From Pseudoxanthomonas composti (lineage in GTDB: Bacteria; Pseudomonadota; Gammaproteobacteria; Xanthomonadales; Xanthomonadaceae): 64,000 nt of DNA. Below, piece by piece: positions 10,037-19,800 of this stretch. Made by a program: the position numbers and the translations under genes. Numbering within the stretch: the stretch's first letter is position 1; each line of letters opens with the position of its first letter. The notes beneath the pieces were generated by a model that worked only from the letters and a program-made list of their open reading frames with translations, was not told the origin of the DNA and did not search any database. The stretch covers positions 301,589 to 365,588 of the forward strand of contig NZ_SAWZ01000003.1 in NCBI RefSeq assembly GCF_004122095.1. The letters run 5' to 3'.

Positions 10037-10513
10037 ATGCCGCACCATGAAAAAGTCGCGTTGACTGGCGTGATCGAACACGTCTTCGCGCATCGCTTCA
10101 CCCTGGCCTCGGGCGATAAGGTTCACCTGGCCGACCTGGGGCCGAAGGGCGCCGAAGCCTTTCCGCTGCAGCAGGGGTTGTCGGTCAAGCTCGAGGGCGA
10201 GCGCCGGCCTTCGGAGATCAAGGTCACCCGCATCAGCAAGAAGGGCGGGCGCTTTGTCGAGGTGGAGCACAAGAAGCCGCACCACGGTCCCAAGCACCAC
10301 CATCCCGATTTGCCCGCCGATCCAGGCGCGGCCCTGACCGCCGTCAAGCAGGCGGGTTGGACCGTGCACGGCAAGCCCGAGCGCAAGCCCAAGCACTTCG
10401 AGGTGCTGGCCTATCAGGGCGAGGGCGAGTGGACCGAGCTGCACGTCGATTTCGCCGGCACGATCTACAAGCAGAAGCCCGCCGATGCGGACAAGTGGGG
10501 CCTGGAGGCCTGA
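10037..10513 (+). CDS. Conserved-looking small soluble protein of unknown function
   Basis: 158 residues, no signal peptide and no membrane helix. The N-terminal half (1-75, VALTGVIEHVFAHRFTLASG) reads like a small beta-barrel with alternating hydrophobic residues. A basic His/Lys linker follows (about 76-100, KKPHHGPKHHHPD), then a second part (about 105-158). I do not recognise the family. The ATG at 10037 has a clear TAGGAG site; an overlapping ATG at 10033 is out of frame. It stands alone between two hairpins, so it is probably a single transcription unit. Confidence 0.7.
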   Translation: MPHHEKVALTGVIEHVFAHRFTLASGDKVHLADLGPKGAEAFPLQQGLSVKLEGERRPSEIKVTRISKKGGRFVEVEHKKPHHGPKHHHPDLPADPGAALTAVKQAGWTVHGKPERKPKHFEVLAYQGEGEWTELHVDFAGTIYKQKPADADKWGLEA

Positions 10514-10519
10514 CCCAAG

Positions 10520-10548
10520 CAAGCGCCCCGGCAGGTCCGGGGCGCTTG
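10520..10548 (+). terminator. Strong hairpin between convergent genes
   Basis: A perfect 11-bp stem (CAAGCGCCCCG / CGGGGCGCTTG) with a 7-base loop lies 7 bases past the stop of the upstream small gene. It may serve the convergent permease gene as well. Confidence 0.7.
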
Positions 10549-10663
10549 TCGGCGATAACGGTTGGCGATATCGCCAAGGCGGAATTCGCTGCGCCAACGC
10601 AACAACGAATCGGTTCATGACTCCGAAGCCCGATCCGCCCGCCAGGCGGCATCGAGTGCCACG

Positions 10664-12466
10664 CTACGCGCGTGGCTTCATCAGCAGCACTGCGGCCAAT
10701 CCGGGTAGACCGAACAAGGCGCAAAACGCGATCCAGCCAAGTCGCGCCCGCTTACCCATGCCAACGCGCTGCGTTCGATAGGTTGCCAACACGGCCGATG
10801 CCAGCATGAGGCAGCCAGCCAGCACCATCACGGGGACCGGGATGGGCGCGGGCCTAGGGGCGGGCTGCGGCGATGTCGGCGCGAGCAGGCGCTGTGCGCG
10901 CTCGAGTGCGGTATGCAGCACCGGCGAGGGCCACCAGCTCCGGTAACGGTGCAGGGCCGGGTAGTCGAAGGACAGCGCCTTGGCGTGAATCACCGCGGGG
11001 CGTCCATCGTCGAAGATCCGCAGCAGGACACGGCGGGGCTGCGCGCCATCTGAGGTATGGGCAAGCTCGGAGTACACCAGGCTGACCAGCATGCCGTCAT
11101 CCAAGGCCACCATGTCCAGGCTACTCAATCGACGGTTGGAATCCGGCAACGCGACGCGCGCTGGTGGCGCGACCAAGGTGCCGTCACCTGCGGCCGGACT
11201 GGCGCGGAAGACAGACAGCGCCTGATCGCTCAGCAGCACCCAGCGCTCACCGACGCGGCCCGCGCCCGTGATCGATTCGCCTGCGCGCACGCGCACCAGC
11301 GGAACGACGCGCTCGCGCGCGCTGTCGTAGCGATACAGCGTGTCGCCGGCCAGCAGTACGGTGTCTTCACTGGGCAGACCGGGCAGCTGGCCAATCGGCA
11401 GGGCCACGGCGGGGAACGGCTGGCCGCGCGGCCAGACGCCCAGCGTGCCGGCTGCGCGCCCGTCGAGCAGCTGCTCGCCCTGCAGCTGCATGCTGTCATG
11501 ACTGAAGGTCCAGCGAATCCGGCGCTCGGCGTCTTCGAACTGCAGCGGTGCGGCATTGGCCATGGCGTTGCGCTGAGGCCACTCCCTCAGGCGAACCGCA
11601 AGGCCCTGCGGCTTGCTGGCCGTGACAGCCGCTTCCAGCCGCTCCAGATCCGGCGGTGTCGCCTCGCGTAGCGCCAGGCGCATGCGCGCACGCGCGTCCA
11701 TCCGCTCCACCTCGGTATGGCCACCAGGCGGCGGCACGGTGCTGTTGAGCGGGTGCGAGCCTTGCGCGATCCACAGGAACTCGATCCCGAACAGCATCAG
11801 CAGCAAGACCAGATAGGCGCCAGCACTCAAGGGCAGGGCGAACAATGCGCTGGCCAGGGGGCCGCGAGGCGTGGCCTCAACATCGGGCTTGAAGGCGCCC
11901 AGCACCAGCGCCAGCAACCACGCCACGACCACCAGCTCGATGGCCAGCATCGCAGGGCCGGTCGCATCGGCGCAGGCGAGCCAAGCCAGCAGCGCCGCGG
12001 CGGCCAATGCCGTCCGCAGGCCACGCAGCGCCCAGAATGCGCCAGCCAGGTAGCCGGCCATCGCGATCAGCCATGCCGAACCAGGCAGCAGCCAATGACG
12101 CAGGTCGACCACGCGCGCGGTGGTGCCCTGCTGCCAAGTGGCGAGCAGGACGGCGGGCAGCAGCACCGCGCCCAGCAGCACCACGCCCGCGGCCGCACAC
12201 AGGGTCAATGCGATGCGGGCCGGCGCGACGGGCCGATGCAGCAGCGTGATCCACTGGCTGCCACGGCGGTAGCCGCCCATCTGGTACACGCCCAGCAGCG
12301 CGCCAGCCAGCGCGTAGACGCCACCCAGGGCGCGGTCGCTCAGCAGGCTCAGCTGGGCAAGATCGATCAGGCGCGTGCCGAAGCCCAGGGCGCAGACGTG
12401 CACGCCCGCGGCGATCAGCGCCAGGGTGCGAAAGCGCAGGCATTCGACCTTGAACAGGCTCCACAT
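10664..12466 (-). CDS. ABC transporter permease, GntR-linked
   Basis: 600 residues. The N-terminal part (about 15-235) has six or seven membrane helices; a large soluble domain follows (about 240-540), then two C-terminal helices (about 550-595). It is the last gene of a three-gene unit (GntR regulator, ATPase, permease), 21 bases after the ATPase. This layout is known for YtrA-type systems in which a GntR repressor controls its own ABC exporter, often in response to cell-wall stress. The cargo cannot be told from sequence. The long soluble domain is not one I recognise. Confidence 0.8.
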   Translation of the reverse strand: MWSLFKVECLRFRTLALIAAGVHVCALGFGTRLIDLAQLSLLSDRALGGVYALAGALLGVYQMGGYRRGSQWITLLHRPVAPARIALTLCAAAGVVLLGAVLLPAVLLATWQQGTTARVVDLRHWLLPGSAWLIAMAGYLAGAFWALRGLRTALAAAALLAWLACADATGPAMLAIELVVVAWLLALVLGAFKPDVEATPRGPLASALFALPLSAGAYLVLLLMLFGIEFLWIAQGSHPLNSTVPPPGGHTEVERMDARARMRLALREATPPDLERLEAAVTASKPQGLAVRLREWPQRNAMANAAPLQFEDAERRIRWTFSHDSMQLQGEQLLDGRAAGTLGVWPRGQPFPAVALPIGQLPGLPSEDTVLLAGDTLYRYDSARERVVPLVRVRAGESITGAGRVGERWVLLSDQALSVFRASPAAGDGTLVAPPARVALPDSNRRLSSLDMVALDDGMLVSLVYSELAHTSDGAQPRRVLLRIFDDGRPAVIHAKALSFDYPALHRYRSWWPSPVLHTALERAQRLLAPTSPQPAPRPAPIPVPVMVLAGCLMLASAVLATYRTQRVGMGKRARLGWIAFCALFGLPGLAAVLLMKPRA

Positions 12467-12487
12467 GAGGTGTCTCCGAGAAGTGCG

Positions 12488-13429
12488 TCAGTGCGCCGGC
12501 GGCGCGGCGTGGCGCATCGAGAGGAAGGCGTTGACCGCGCGGTCCAGGCTGACCGGCATGGCGTTGATCGAGCGCGCGCCCGCCGCGTGCAGGAAGTCGG
12601 AGAACCCCTCGCCCTGGTCCAGCACCAGGTAGTGATGCAGGCCATCGAGCCTGCGCGCCTCCATCAGGCCGGGGATGGTCTCAAGCGCAGGTCCTTTGAA
12701 CGGGATGTCGGCGACCCAGTAGGTCACGCGCTCGCAGAAGCCCTCCGGCGCGGACATGTGCCGCAGCTTGCCGTCCTCGAGCAGCACCAGGTTGTCGGCG
12801 ATCCGCTCGATCTCTTCCATCTGGTGCGAGCAATAGATCACCGTGCGGTCCTGCATGGCCTCGGTGTGCAGCAGCGATTCCAGGAACGCGCGCTTGGCGA
12901 CCACGTCCAGGCCCAGCGTGGGCTCGTCCAGGATCAGCAGCTCCGGTCGCTGCGCCAGGCTCAGGGCCAGGTTGAAACCGGCGCGCTCGCCGCGCGAGAG
13001 CTGCGCGACCCTCTGCGCCGGGCGCAGGCGGTAATGGCCGATGACCTCATCGAAGATGGGCTGGCTCCACTGCGGATACTGGCGGCGCTGCATCGCGGTG
13101 ATCTCGCTGACGCGCATCCAGCCCGGCAGGGTGTGCTCCTCGTTGACGAAGCCGATGCCCGCGCGGTCTGCGGGCGTCAGCCGTTGGCTGTCGCGCCCCA
13201 GGATGCGCGCCTGCCCGCCGCTGGGCGAGAGAAAGCCCAGCAGGATGCGGAACAGCGTGGACTTGCCCGCGCCGTTGGCCCCGACCATGGCGTGGATCTG
13301 CCCGCGCTGGATGCGCAGGTCCAGGCCATCCAGGGCAAAGCGATCGCCGTAGCGCTTGCTCAACTGCGTGGTCTGGATCGCCCATGCCGGCGCGTGGTCC
13401 ATGGCATCGCCCGAAGTGTGCGCGTCCAT
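12488..13429 (-). CDS. ABC transporter ATP-binding protein
   Basis: 313 residues with all ATPase motifs: Walker A GANGAGKST at about 50-58, signature LSRGE at 144-148, Walker B LLILDEP at 164-170, and an H-loop in YCSHQMEE. The C-terminal third (about 230-313) is an extra region common in drug- and antibiotic-type exporters. The start codon overlaps the GntR stop by one base (TGATG), so the two are translationally coupled. It powers the permease encoded directly downstream. Confidence 0.92.
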   Translation of the reverse strand: MDAHTSGDAMDHAPAWAIQTTQLSKRYGDRFALDGLDLRIQRGQIHAMVGANGAGKSTLFRILLGFLSPSGGQARILGRDSQRLTPADRAGIGFVNEEHTLPGWMRVSEITAMQRRQYPQWSQPIFDEVIGHYRLRPAQRVAQLSRGERAGFNLALSLAQRPELLILDEPTLGLDVVAKRAFLESLLHTEAMQDRTVIYCSHQMEEIERIADNLVLLEDGKLRHMSAPEGFCERVTYWVADIPFKGPALETIPGLMEARRLDGLHHYLVLDQGEGFSDFLHAAGARSINAMPVSLDRAVNAFLSMRHAAPPAH

Positions 13430-13839
13430 CAGGCGCGTTTGCGCATGAGCGTCTGCGCGAAGGCCTCGTCGATGCGTTGCCGCACCGTGGCCACCGGCAG
13501 CCCAAGGGGAACGACGTCGTTGACGAACTGGGCCACCGCTTCGTCCAGCCGGCGTTCGCGCTCGGCTTCGGAAAGGCGCTGCCGCGGAGGCGCCACGTAG
13601 AAGCCCATGCCCTGGCGCGCGTCCAGCCAGCCTTCGGACACCAGTTCCGCGTAGGCCTTGGCCACGGTGTTGGGGTTGATCGTCAGCTGCTGCGCCAGCC
13701 CGCGCACGCTGGGCAGCTGCTGGCCGTGGGCCAGCTCACCGGTCGCGATCCGCATGCGCACCGCATCGGTGATCTGCCGGACGATGGGGCGGGGGTCGCC
13801 GGTGGCGATCTGGATCATCAGCGCTGCGGTGCGGGCCAT
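13429..13839 (-). CDS. GntR-family repressor, YtrA subfamily
   Basis: 136 residues: an N-terminal winged helix (about 10-75, ITDAVRMRIATGELAHGQQL then SVRGLAQQLTINPNTVAKAY) and a short helical tail, the size and build of the YtrA subgroup. It heads the ABC operon and is divergent from a serine hydrolase gene. Two identical palindromes (TGTACT-N9-AGTACA) lie in the shared upstream region, one 20 bases from this start and one 20 bases from the hydrolase start, so it probably represses both units; this is inference from site placement. The inducer is unknown. Confidence 0.88.
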   Translation of the reverse strand: MARTAALMIQIATGDPRPIVRQITDAVRMRIATGELAHGQQLPSVRGLAQQLTINPNTVAKAYAELVSEGWLDARQGMGFYVAPPRQRLSEAERERRLDEAVAQFVNDVVPLGLPVATVRQRIDEAFAQTLMRKRA

Positions 13840-13858
13840 GCCGTGGCTCCTGTTGATG

Positions 13859-13879
13859 TGTACTAATACAAATAGTACA
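13859..13879. promoter_or_regulatory. GntR/YtrA operator 1 (gntR-ABC side)
   Basis: A perfect palindrome TGTACTA-N7-TAGTACA lies 20 bases upstream of the gntR start. On the minus strand it overlaps a plausible -10 (TACTAT). The outer hexamers have the same spacing as in operator 2. Confidence 0.75.
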
Positions 13880-13918
13880 GTCGGCGCCGACGGCCGTCCA
13901 GTGGGACGCCGCGCCGAT

Positions 13919-13947
13919 GACGCCCGCCTTGGCAGGCGTCTTTTTTT
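13919..13947 (+). terminator. Intrinsic terminator between the two GntR operators
   Basis: GACGCC...GGCGTC stem followed by seven T on the plus strand. It is placed inside a divergent promoter region, where it would stop any rightward transcript started near operator 1 before it reaches the hydrolase gene. Confidence 0.75.
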
Positions 13948-13954
13948 GAACCAG

Positions 13955-13977
13955 CTGTACTACTTGGTGCAGTACAG
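13955..13977. promoter_or_regulatory. GntR/YtrA operator 2 (serine hydrolase side)
   Basis: Palindrome CTGTACT-N9-AGTACAG, 18 bases before the hydrolase ATG. TTGAAC at 13946-13951 could be a -35 with the -10 inside the right arm, so binding would block transcription. Confidence 0.7.
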
Positions 13978-13995
13978 CCAGAGAAGGAGCGTTCC

Positions 13996-15495
13996 ATGGA
14001 AATCTCACGCAAGTCTGTCCCTCGCCTCTCGCGCCTGGCCGTCCTGGCGCTGACCTGCATGGCCCTGCCGGTGCTGGCCCGCGCGGCGGAGGTTGCGCCC
14101 GCGCGCACCGCCGAGCTCGCGCGCTATTTCGAGAACTGCCACGCCGTCAGGGTCTGCAACGGCAGCTTCCTGGTGACCCAGCACGGCAAGGTCGTCTACC
14201 AGGACGCGCTGGGATGGGCCGATGCCCAGGCGCAGGCCAATCTGACGGTCGAACATGCCTTCGACATCGGCTCGGTCAGCAAGCAGTTCGCGGCCGCGGC
14301 GGTGCTGCGGCTGGCCGAGCGCGGGCAGCTGTCGCTGGATGACCCGGCCGCCAGATATCTGCCGCAGCTGCCGTATGCGGACATCACGCTGCGCCAGTTG
14401 CTCAACCACACCTCGGGCGTGCCCGACGTCTTCCCGCACTACACCCAGCTGCTCAAGCGCGGCGAGGTGGTCACGCCCATGCGTGGCGATGAGGCGGCGG
14501 CGCTGCTGGCCGAGCACAAGGCACCGCTGTCGTTCGCGCCGGGTTCGGCGTTCGAGTACAGCAACACCGGCTACATCCTGCTCGCGCAGATCGTCGGACG
14601 CGTATCGGGCATGGATTACGCCGACTATCTGCAGCACGAGTTCTTCGCGCCATTGGGCATGGCCCACACGCGCGTGCGCCTGCCGGACAACGATGCGCTG
14701 ATCCAGCCGCGCGCCTGGGGCTTCAGCGTTCGTCCGGACGGCAGCCGTAAGGCCTTCGACCAGATCCCCAACTTCTATCCGGTCGGTCCTGGCGGCATCT
14801 ACTCCACGGCGCAGGACCTGCAGCGTTGGGCCGATGCGCTGCAGCAGGGCAGGGCGATGTCCAAGGCCAACTGGGCGTTGGCCACCACGCCGGCCACGCT
14901 GTCCGATGGCAGCAAGGTGCCGTATGGCCTGGGCTTCAAGCTGGTGGATTCGGCGCTTGGCAAGCCCATGATCACGCATGGTGGCGATTGGCGCGGCTTC
15001 AAATCAGATTTGACCTTGCTGCCCGAGCAAGGCGTCCAGATCGTGCTGCTGACCAACAACGCCCAGGACGACAGCGTGGAGGCCGCGCGCGATGCGGTGG
15101 AGGCCATCCTGGCGGGCAAGCCGCGCCCGGTGTTGCTGACCTCGGTCCACTGGGCGCTGTACGCGCAGGCCGAAGGGATGGATGCGGCGCAGCTCACGGG
15201 CTGGCTGGACCAGCAGTGGGCGCAGGTGCCGCGACGCTACGACTTTCCGGGCCAGCCGCTGGAGCAGGTCGCTGGCGATCTGCTCAGGCGCAAGGCGGGG
15301 GACAAGGCGCTGGCGGTGCTGGAGTTCAACGCGCGCATCCATCCCGGCTCGCTCGATGCGCTGGACAGCCTGGCCGATGCCTACCGCGAGACCGGCAATC
15401 GCCAGGCGGCGATCGCGCAGGTGCAGAAGATGATCGCGCTCAAGCCCGAGTCCAGGCGCTTGCGCCAGCGGCTGGCGCAGCTGCAGGGGGAGTGA
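13996..15495 (+). CDS. Exported serine hydrolase of the beta-lactamase/penicillin-binding fold
   Basis: 499 residues with a signal peptide of about 30. Class C beta-lactamase-like motifs are complete: SVSK at 93-96 (nucleophile S93, K96), YSN at 188-190 and HGG at 328-330. The C-terminal 120 residues after the catalytic domain look helical and TPR-like (LDALDSLADAYRETGNRQAA). Such proteins are D-Ala-D-Ala peptidases, esterases or beta-lactamases; the exact activity cannot be read. It acts in the periplasm or envelope. The upstream GntR operator suggests co-control with the ABC exporter. Confidence 0.88.
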   Translation: MEISRKSVPRLSRLAVLALTCMALPVLARAAEVAPARTAELARYFENCHAVRVCNGSFLVTQHGKVVYQDALGWADAQAQANLTVEHAFDIGSVSKQFAAAAVLRLAERGQLSLDDPAARYLPQLPYADITLRQLLNHTSGVPDVFPHYTQLLKRGEVVTPMRGDEAAALLAEHKAPLSFAPGSAFEYSNTGYILLAQIVGRVSGMDYADYLQHEFFAPLGMAHTRVRLPDNDALIQPRAWGFSVRPDGSRKAFDQIPNFYPVGPGGIYSTAQDLQRWADALQQGRAMSKANWALATTPATLSDGSKVPYGLGFKLVDSALGKPMITHGGDWRGFKSDLTLLPEQGVQIVLLTNNAQDDSVEAARDAVEAILAGKPRPVLLTSVHWALYAQAEGMDAAQLTGWLDQQWAQVPRRYDFPGQPLEQVAGDLLRRKAGDKALAVLEFNARIHPGSLDALDSLADAYRETGNRQAAIAQVQKMIALKPESRRLRQRLAQLQGE

Positions 15496-16142
15496 GGAAG
15501 TGGGCAGGGCCGGCAGTCGATGCGACGCACCGTATGTGCGCGTTTGATCTGTCCCGCCGCGATGGTGGATGAAGAGGCGTCATCCACCCGACGTAGGGTG
15601 GACAACGCGAAGCTTGTCCACCAAGGCGACCGCCGCGGCTTGGCCTGATACGCCTCATGTCCGCGCTGTCTGTTCCGCCGCGATGGTGGATGAAAGAGCG
15701 TCATCCACCCTACGTGGATGGACGACGCGAAGCTTGTCCACCAAGGCGTCCGCGGCGGCTTCGCCTGACGCGCCGTCATGTCCGCCCTGTCTGTTCCGCC
15801 GCGATGGTGGATGAAAAAGCGTCATCCACCCTACGTAGGGTGGACAACGCGAAGCTTGTCCACCAAGGCGTCCGCGGCGGGTTCGCCTGATGCGCCGTCA
15901 TTCCCGCTTTGTCTGTTCCGCCGCGGTGGTGGATGAGAAAGCGTCATCCACCCTACGTAGGGTGGACAACGCGGAGCTTGTCCACCCAGGCGTCCGCCGC
16001 GGGTTCGCCTGATGTGCCGTCATGTCCGCGTTGTCTGTTACGCGGCGATGGTGGATGAAAAAGCGTCATCCACCCTACGTGGGTGGACAACGCGGAGCTT
16101 GTCCACCATGGGGTCCGCTGCGGCGCGGCCGCATGTCGCACC
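15496..16142. other. Gene-free stretch between convergent genes, filled by a tandem repeat
   Basis: No gene is credible here. The short frames in both strands are readings of the repeat described separately. It separates the serine hydrolase from the peptidase gene on the other strand. Confidence 0.8.
15533..16130. repeat. Five tandem copies of a ~122-bp palindromic unit
   Basis: The phrase GATGGTGGATGA marks copies at about 15561, 15682, 15803, 15925 (one change) and 16047, a period of 121-122. Each unit holds two palindromes: GGTGGATGA...TCATCCACC and GGTGGACAA...TTGTCCACC. Copies 2-5 are closest to each other; copy 1 and the end of copy 5 have diverged. It is not a CRISPR: the unit is long and there are no unique spacers. 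Confidence 0.95.
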
Positions 16143-16850
16143 CTAGGCTGCCGGCTTGGAGCCGCCGCGCGCGGCCACGTACGCTTTCCACAGCGCCGGC
16201 AGATCCCGCCCGGTGCTGCGCGTCCACAAGGCGTTGCTGTAGCGGCCGCTGCGCAAGGCGCCGTCGAGCTGCTTGATCAGGCCCGCATGCTGGCTTTCCA
16301 CCCACTTCAGGAAGGCGCCGCTGACGCGATAGCCGGTGTCGTAGTTCTGCTTGTCCTTGACCTCGGTCGGCAGCTTCCAGTCGCCGGCGGCGTTGTTCAT
16401 GCCGTACTTGTCGCGGGCGTAGTCGGCGATGCCTTCCACCAGCCAGGTCGGCGCCTTGTCGTTGCCGTAGTCCGGGTAGCCCTGAACGATATGCATGGCC
16501 TCGTGCGTGACCAGGTCGGTATCGGCCGGGTGCTTGACCAGCCACCCGGGGTTGATGGTCATCTTGGCCCAGTCGTCGCTGCTCACGTAGGCGATGCCGT
16601 CGTAGGCCGGATCGATGGTGATGATGGCCTGGGTCGGCGCGGCCGGATTGAAGTCGCGACGTTCGGCCACGTAGGCGTGGAAGAAGGTCTCCAGGATGCG
16701 CTCGCGCATGGCCGCGTCCAGCGCATCGCTGGCATCGCGGTAGGTCACGCGCATGCCGTCCTGTTCGCGCGTGACTTCGGTGGCGCACGCGCTGCCCGCA
16801 AGCAGCGCGCAGGACAGCAGGGCGGCGGACAGCAGGGAACGGGCGGGCAT
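16143..16850 (-). CDS. Secreted metallopeptidase of the basic secretory protein (BSP) family
   Basis: 235 residues with a signal peptide of about 23. The zinc motif HEAMH is at 116-120 (THEAMHIVQGYPDY), with WLVEGIADY downstream, as in the plant/bacterial BSP peptidase-like family. Its substrate is unknown. The start ATG overlaps the GH92 stop (TGATG), so it is the last gene of a coupled lacI-GH92-BSP unit. A role in freeing glycans from glycoprotein together with the mannosidase is a reasonable inference. Confidence 0.82.
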   Translation of the reverse strand: MPARSLLSAALLSCALLAGSACATEVTREQDGMRVTYRDASDALDAAMRERILETFFHAYVAERRDFNPAAPTQAIITIDPAYDGIAYVSSDDWAKMTINPGWLVKHPADTDLVTHEAMHIVQGYPDYGNDKAPTWLVEGIADYARDKYGMNNAAGDWKLPTEVKDKQNYDTGYRVSGAFLKWVESQHAGLIKQLDGALRSGRYSNALWTRSTGRDLPALWKAYVAARGGSKPAA

Positions 16851-19800
16851 CAGGACTCCTTCACCGGGACCGGGGTGCTGGGCGCCAGCAGTTCGACCTC
16901 GGCCAGCTGCATGCGGCCCGGGGCGGTGAAGCGCAGGCGGTACTGGTCGTAGCGGCCGGGCTTGGCGATGCGGAACGGGCGCAGCTGCAGGCTCCACGCG
17001 AAGGCCTCGCCGCTGCGCGTATCCAGCGTCTGCCAGCCGCCGTTGCCGCTGCGGGCCTCCAGCGTCCAGGCCGCGCCCTTCATCGGCCGCTCGCCGTTGG
17101 TCAGCGTGTAGAAGGTGGGCTGCTGCGCCGAGGCCAGGGTGATGTCCACGCCGGCGGACTTGCCCATCAGCCCCAGGGTGGTGCGGCCATCGTCGTCGCG
17201 CAGGGCGGTGGCATCGCGGCCATCGTGCAGCGCCACCTTGGCCTGGGTGTCGATCAGGTCGGCGAAGGGCTGCGGCGCCTGGCCGGCCGGGGTCAGCGAG
17301 GGCGGCGCGTCCTGCGGGCCGCTGCCCCACTTGGACGGCTTGGGTCCCATCACGAAGTCCAGCGTGGCGCCCTGGGCCAGCACCGCATGCGGGATCCAGG
17401 TCTTGGTCCAGGCCTTGCCGTTGACCTTGAGCGACTGCACGTAGACGTTCTCGGCCGAGTTGTTCTGCGCGCGCACGGTGACCTGCTTGCCGCCGGGCAG
17501 GGTGAGCGAGGACTGCTTGAACAGCGGCGAGCCGATCACCCAGTCCGGCGAGCCCATGCGCAGCGGGTACAGGCCCATCGAGGCCAGCACGTACCACGCC
17601 GACATCTCGCCGTTGTCCTCATCGCCCGGATAGCCCTGGCCGATCTCGCTGCCCAGGTACAGCCGCGAGAGGATCTCGCGGGTGCGCTGCTGGGTCTTCC
17701 ACGGCTGCCCGGCGTAGAGGTACATCCAGGCGATGTGGTGCGAGGGCTGGTTGCTGTGCGCGTACATGCCCATGCGCACGTCGCGGGCCTCGATCATCTC
17801 GTGGATGGTGCCGCCGTAGGAGCCGGCGAAAGCCGGGTCGGCGGTTTCCTGGGTGGCGAAGAAGGTATCCAGCTTGTCCGCCAGCGCCTGGCGGCCGCCG
17901 TACAGCGCGGCCAGGCCGTTGCCGTCGTGCGCGGCGGTGAAGGCGAAGGTCCAGCCATTGGACTCGGTGTAGTCATGGCCCCACACGCGTGCGTCGTACT
18001 GGCCCTTGGGCACGCGCCACTGGCCATCGGCCTTCTTGCCCTGGAAGAAACCGACATCGCGGTCGAACAGGTTGGCGTAGTCGGCGGCGCGGTGGCTGAA
18101 GTACTCGGCTTCCTCGGCATAGCGCTGGCGCGTCTTGGCGTCGCCGCCCTGCTTGGCCAGGCGCTTGGCCATCTCGGCGATGCCGAAATCGTTGAGCGCG
18201 CCTTCCAGGGTCCAGGACATGCCTTCGTGCGTGTCGATGTCGGCGTAGCCGCGGTACATCGAGGTGGCCATGCCCTTGCGGCCGACGTGGCGGTCCGGCG
18301 GCACCACGGTGGCGTTCTTCAGCGCGGCCTCGTAGGCCAGCGGCACGTCGAAGCCGTCGATGCCCTTGAGCCAGGCATCGGTGAAGGCCACGTCCGAGCT
18401 GGTGCCCACCATCAGGTCGGCGTAGCCCGGCGAGGACCAGCGCGCCACCCAGCCACCGGCGCGGTACTGCTCCAGAAAGCCGTCGATCAGGCCACCGGCG
18501 TTGTCCGGGCTGAGCAGGGTGTAGGCCGGCCAGGCGGTGCGGAAGGTGTCCCACAGGCCGTTGTTGACGTAGACCTGGCCGTCGCGGATCGGCGCGAAGC
18601 TGCGCGTGGGGCTGCCATCGGTGTTGTCGTCGGACCAGCTGTTCTGGCTGGCGTAGCGCCAGTCCGGCGCGGCCGCGGTGCCCACGTTCTCCGAGCCCGA
18701 GTTGGGATACAGGAACAGGCGGTAGAGGTTGGAGTACAGCGTGGTGCGCTGATCCTCGCTGGCGCCTTCCACGGCCACCCGGCCCAGCAGCGCGTCCCAC
18801 TGCGACTGCGCGCGCGCGGCCACGCTGTCCACGGTATCGCCGCGCTGCACCTCCAGCGCCAGGTTGTGCTTGGCCTGCTCCAGCGAGATCAGCGAGGTGG
18901 CGATGCGCATGCCGACCTTGCGCGTGCCGTCGGCGAACTTCACGTAACCAGTCGGGCGCCCGGTCTGGATCATGCCGCTGCGCTGCCAGGGCGCATCGAA
19001 GGTGGCATAGACGTACATGCGCGTGGCGCCGGTGGACAGGCCGCTGCGCACATCTGTGTAGCCGGACAGGGTCTGGGTACCGGCATCCAGGGTCAGCCCG
19101 GCGCGGTCATCGACATTGTCGAACAGCAGGTTGGCATCGCCCTTGTCGGGGAAGGCGAACTCGAACACCGCGGCGTGGTCGGTCGGCGCCAGCGCCACGG
19201 CCAGGCCGTTGTCGAAGCGCACGCCATAGCGGTGCGGGCGCGCGGTTTCGTTGTCGTGGCTGAAGGCCAGCGCGCGCTTGGCGCGGTCGGCCTCGGGCAC
19301 GCCGCTGTCGGTGGAGGGCATCACCTGGAAGGTCTGGCGGTCGCCCATCCACGGGCTGGGCTCGTGGCTGAGCGAGAACGCCTGCAGGCGCGGCTGGTTG
19401 CTGGCGTCGTTCTTCTCGTTCCAGCTGTACAGCCAGGACAGCGAGCTGGCATCGGTGGCCGGGGTCCAGAAGTTGAAGCCGTGCGGCACCGCCGTGGCCG
19501 GGAAATTGTTGCCGCGCGAGAACGCGCTGTTGGCCTGCGAGCCGCGCGTGGTCAGCACCCAGTCGCTGGGTGCGGTGCGCTCGGCCACCGACAGCTCGGC
19601 CAGGGCCACATCGTCGATCCAGCCCTTGGCCGTGGCACCGGCCGGTGGGGCCAGCTGCAGCTCGATGGCCTTGACGCGCTTGCCGCGCAGGGCGGCCATC
19701 TCGCCCAGGCGCACGGCCTTGCGCGCCCACTGCTGCGGATACAGCGATTTGGAATCGCCCTGCGCCTGGGCACCGAGCGCGAAGCCATGGTGGTCGCGCG

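Noticed and set aside
15533..16130. CRISPR array
   Set aside because: Units are ~122 bases with no unique spacers of constant length and no cas genes; it is a tandem palindromic repeat.
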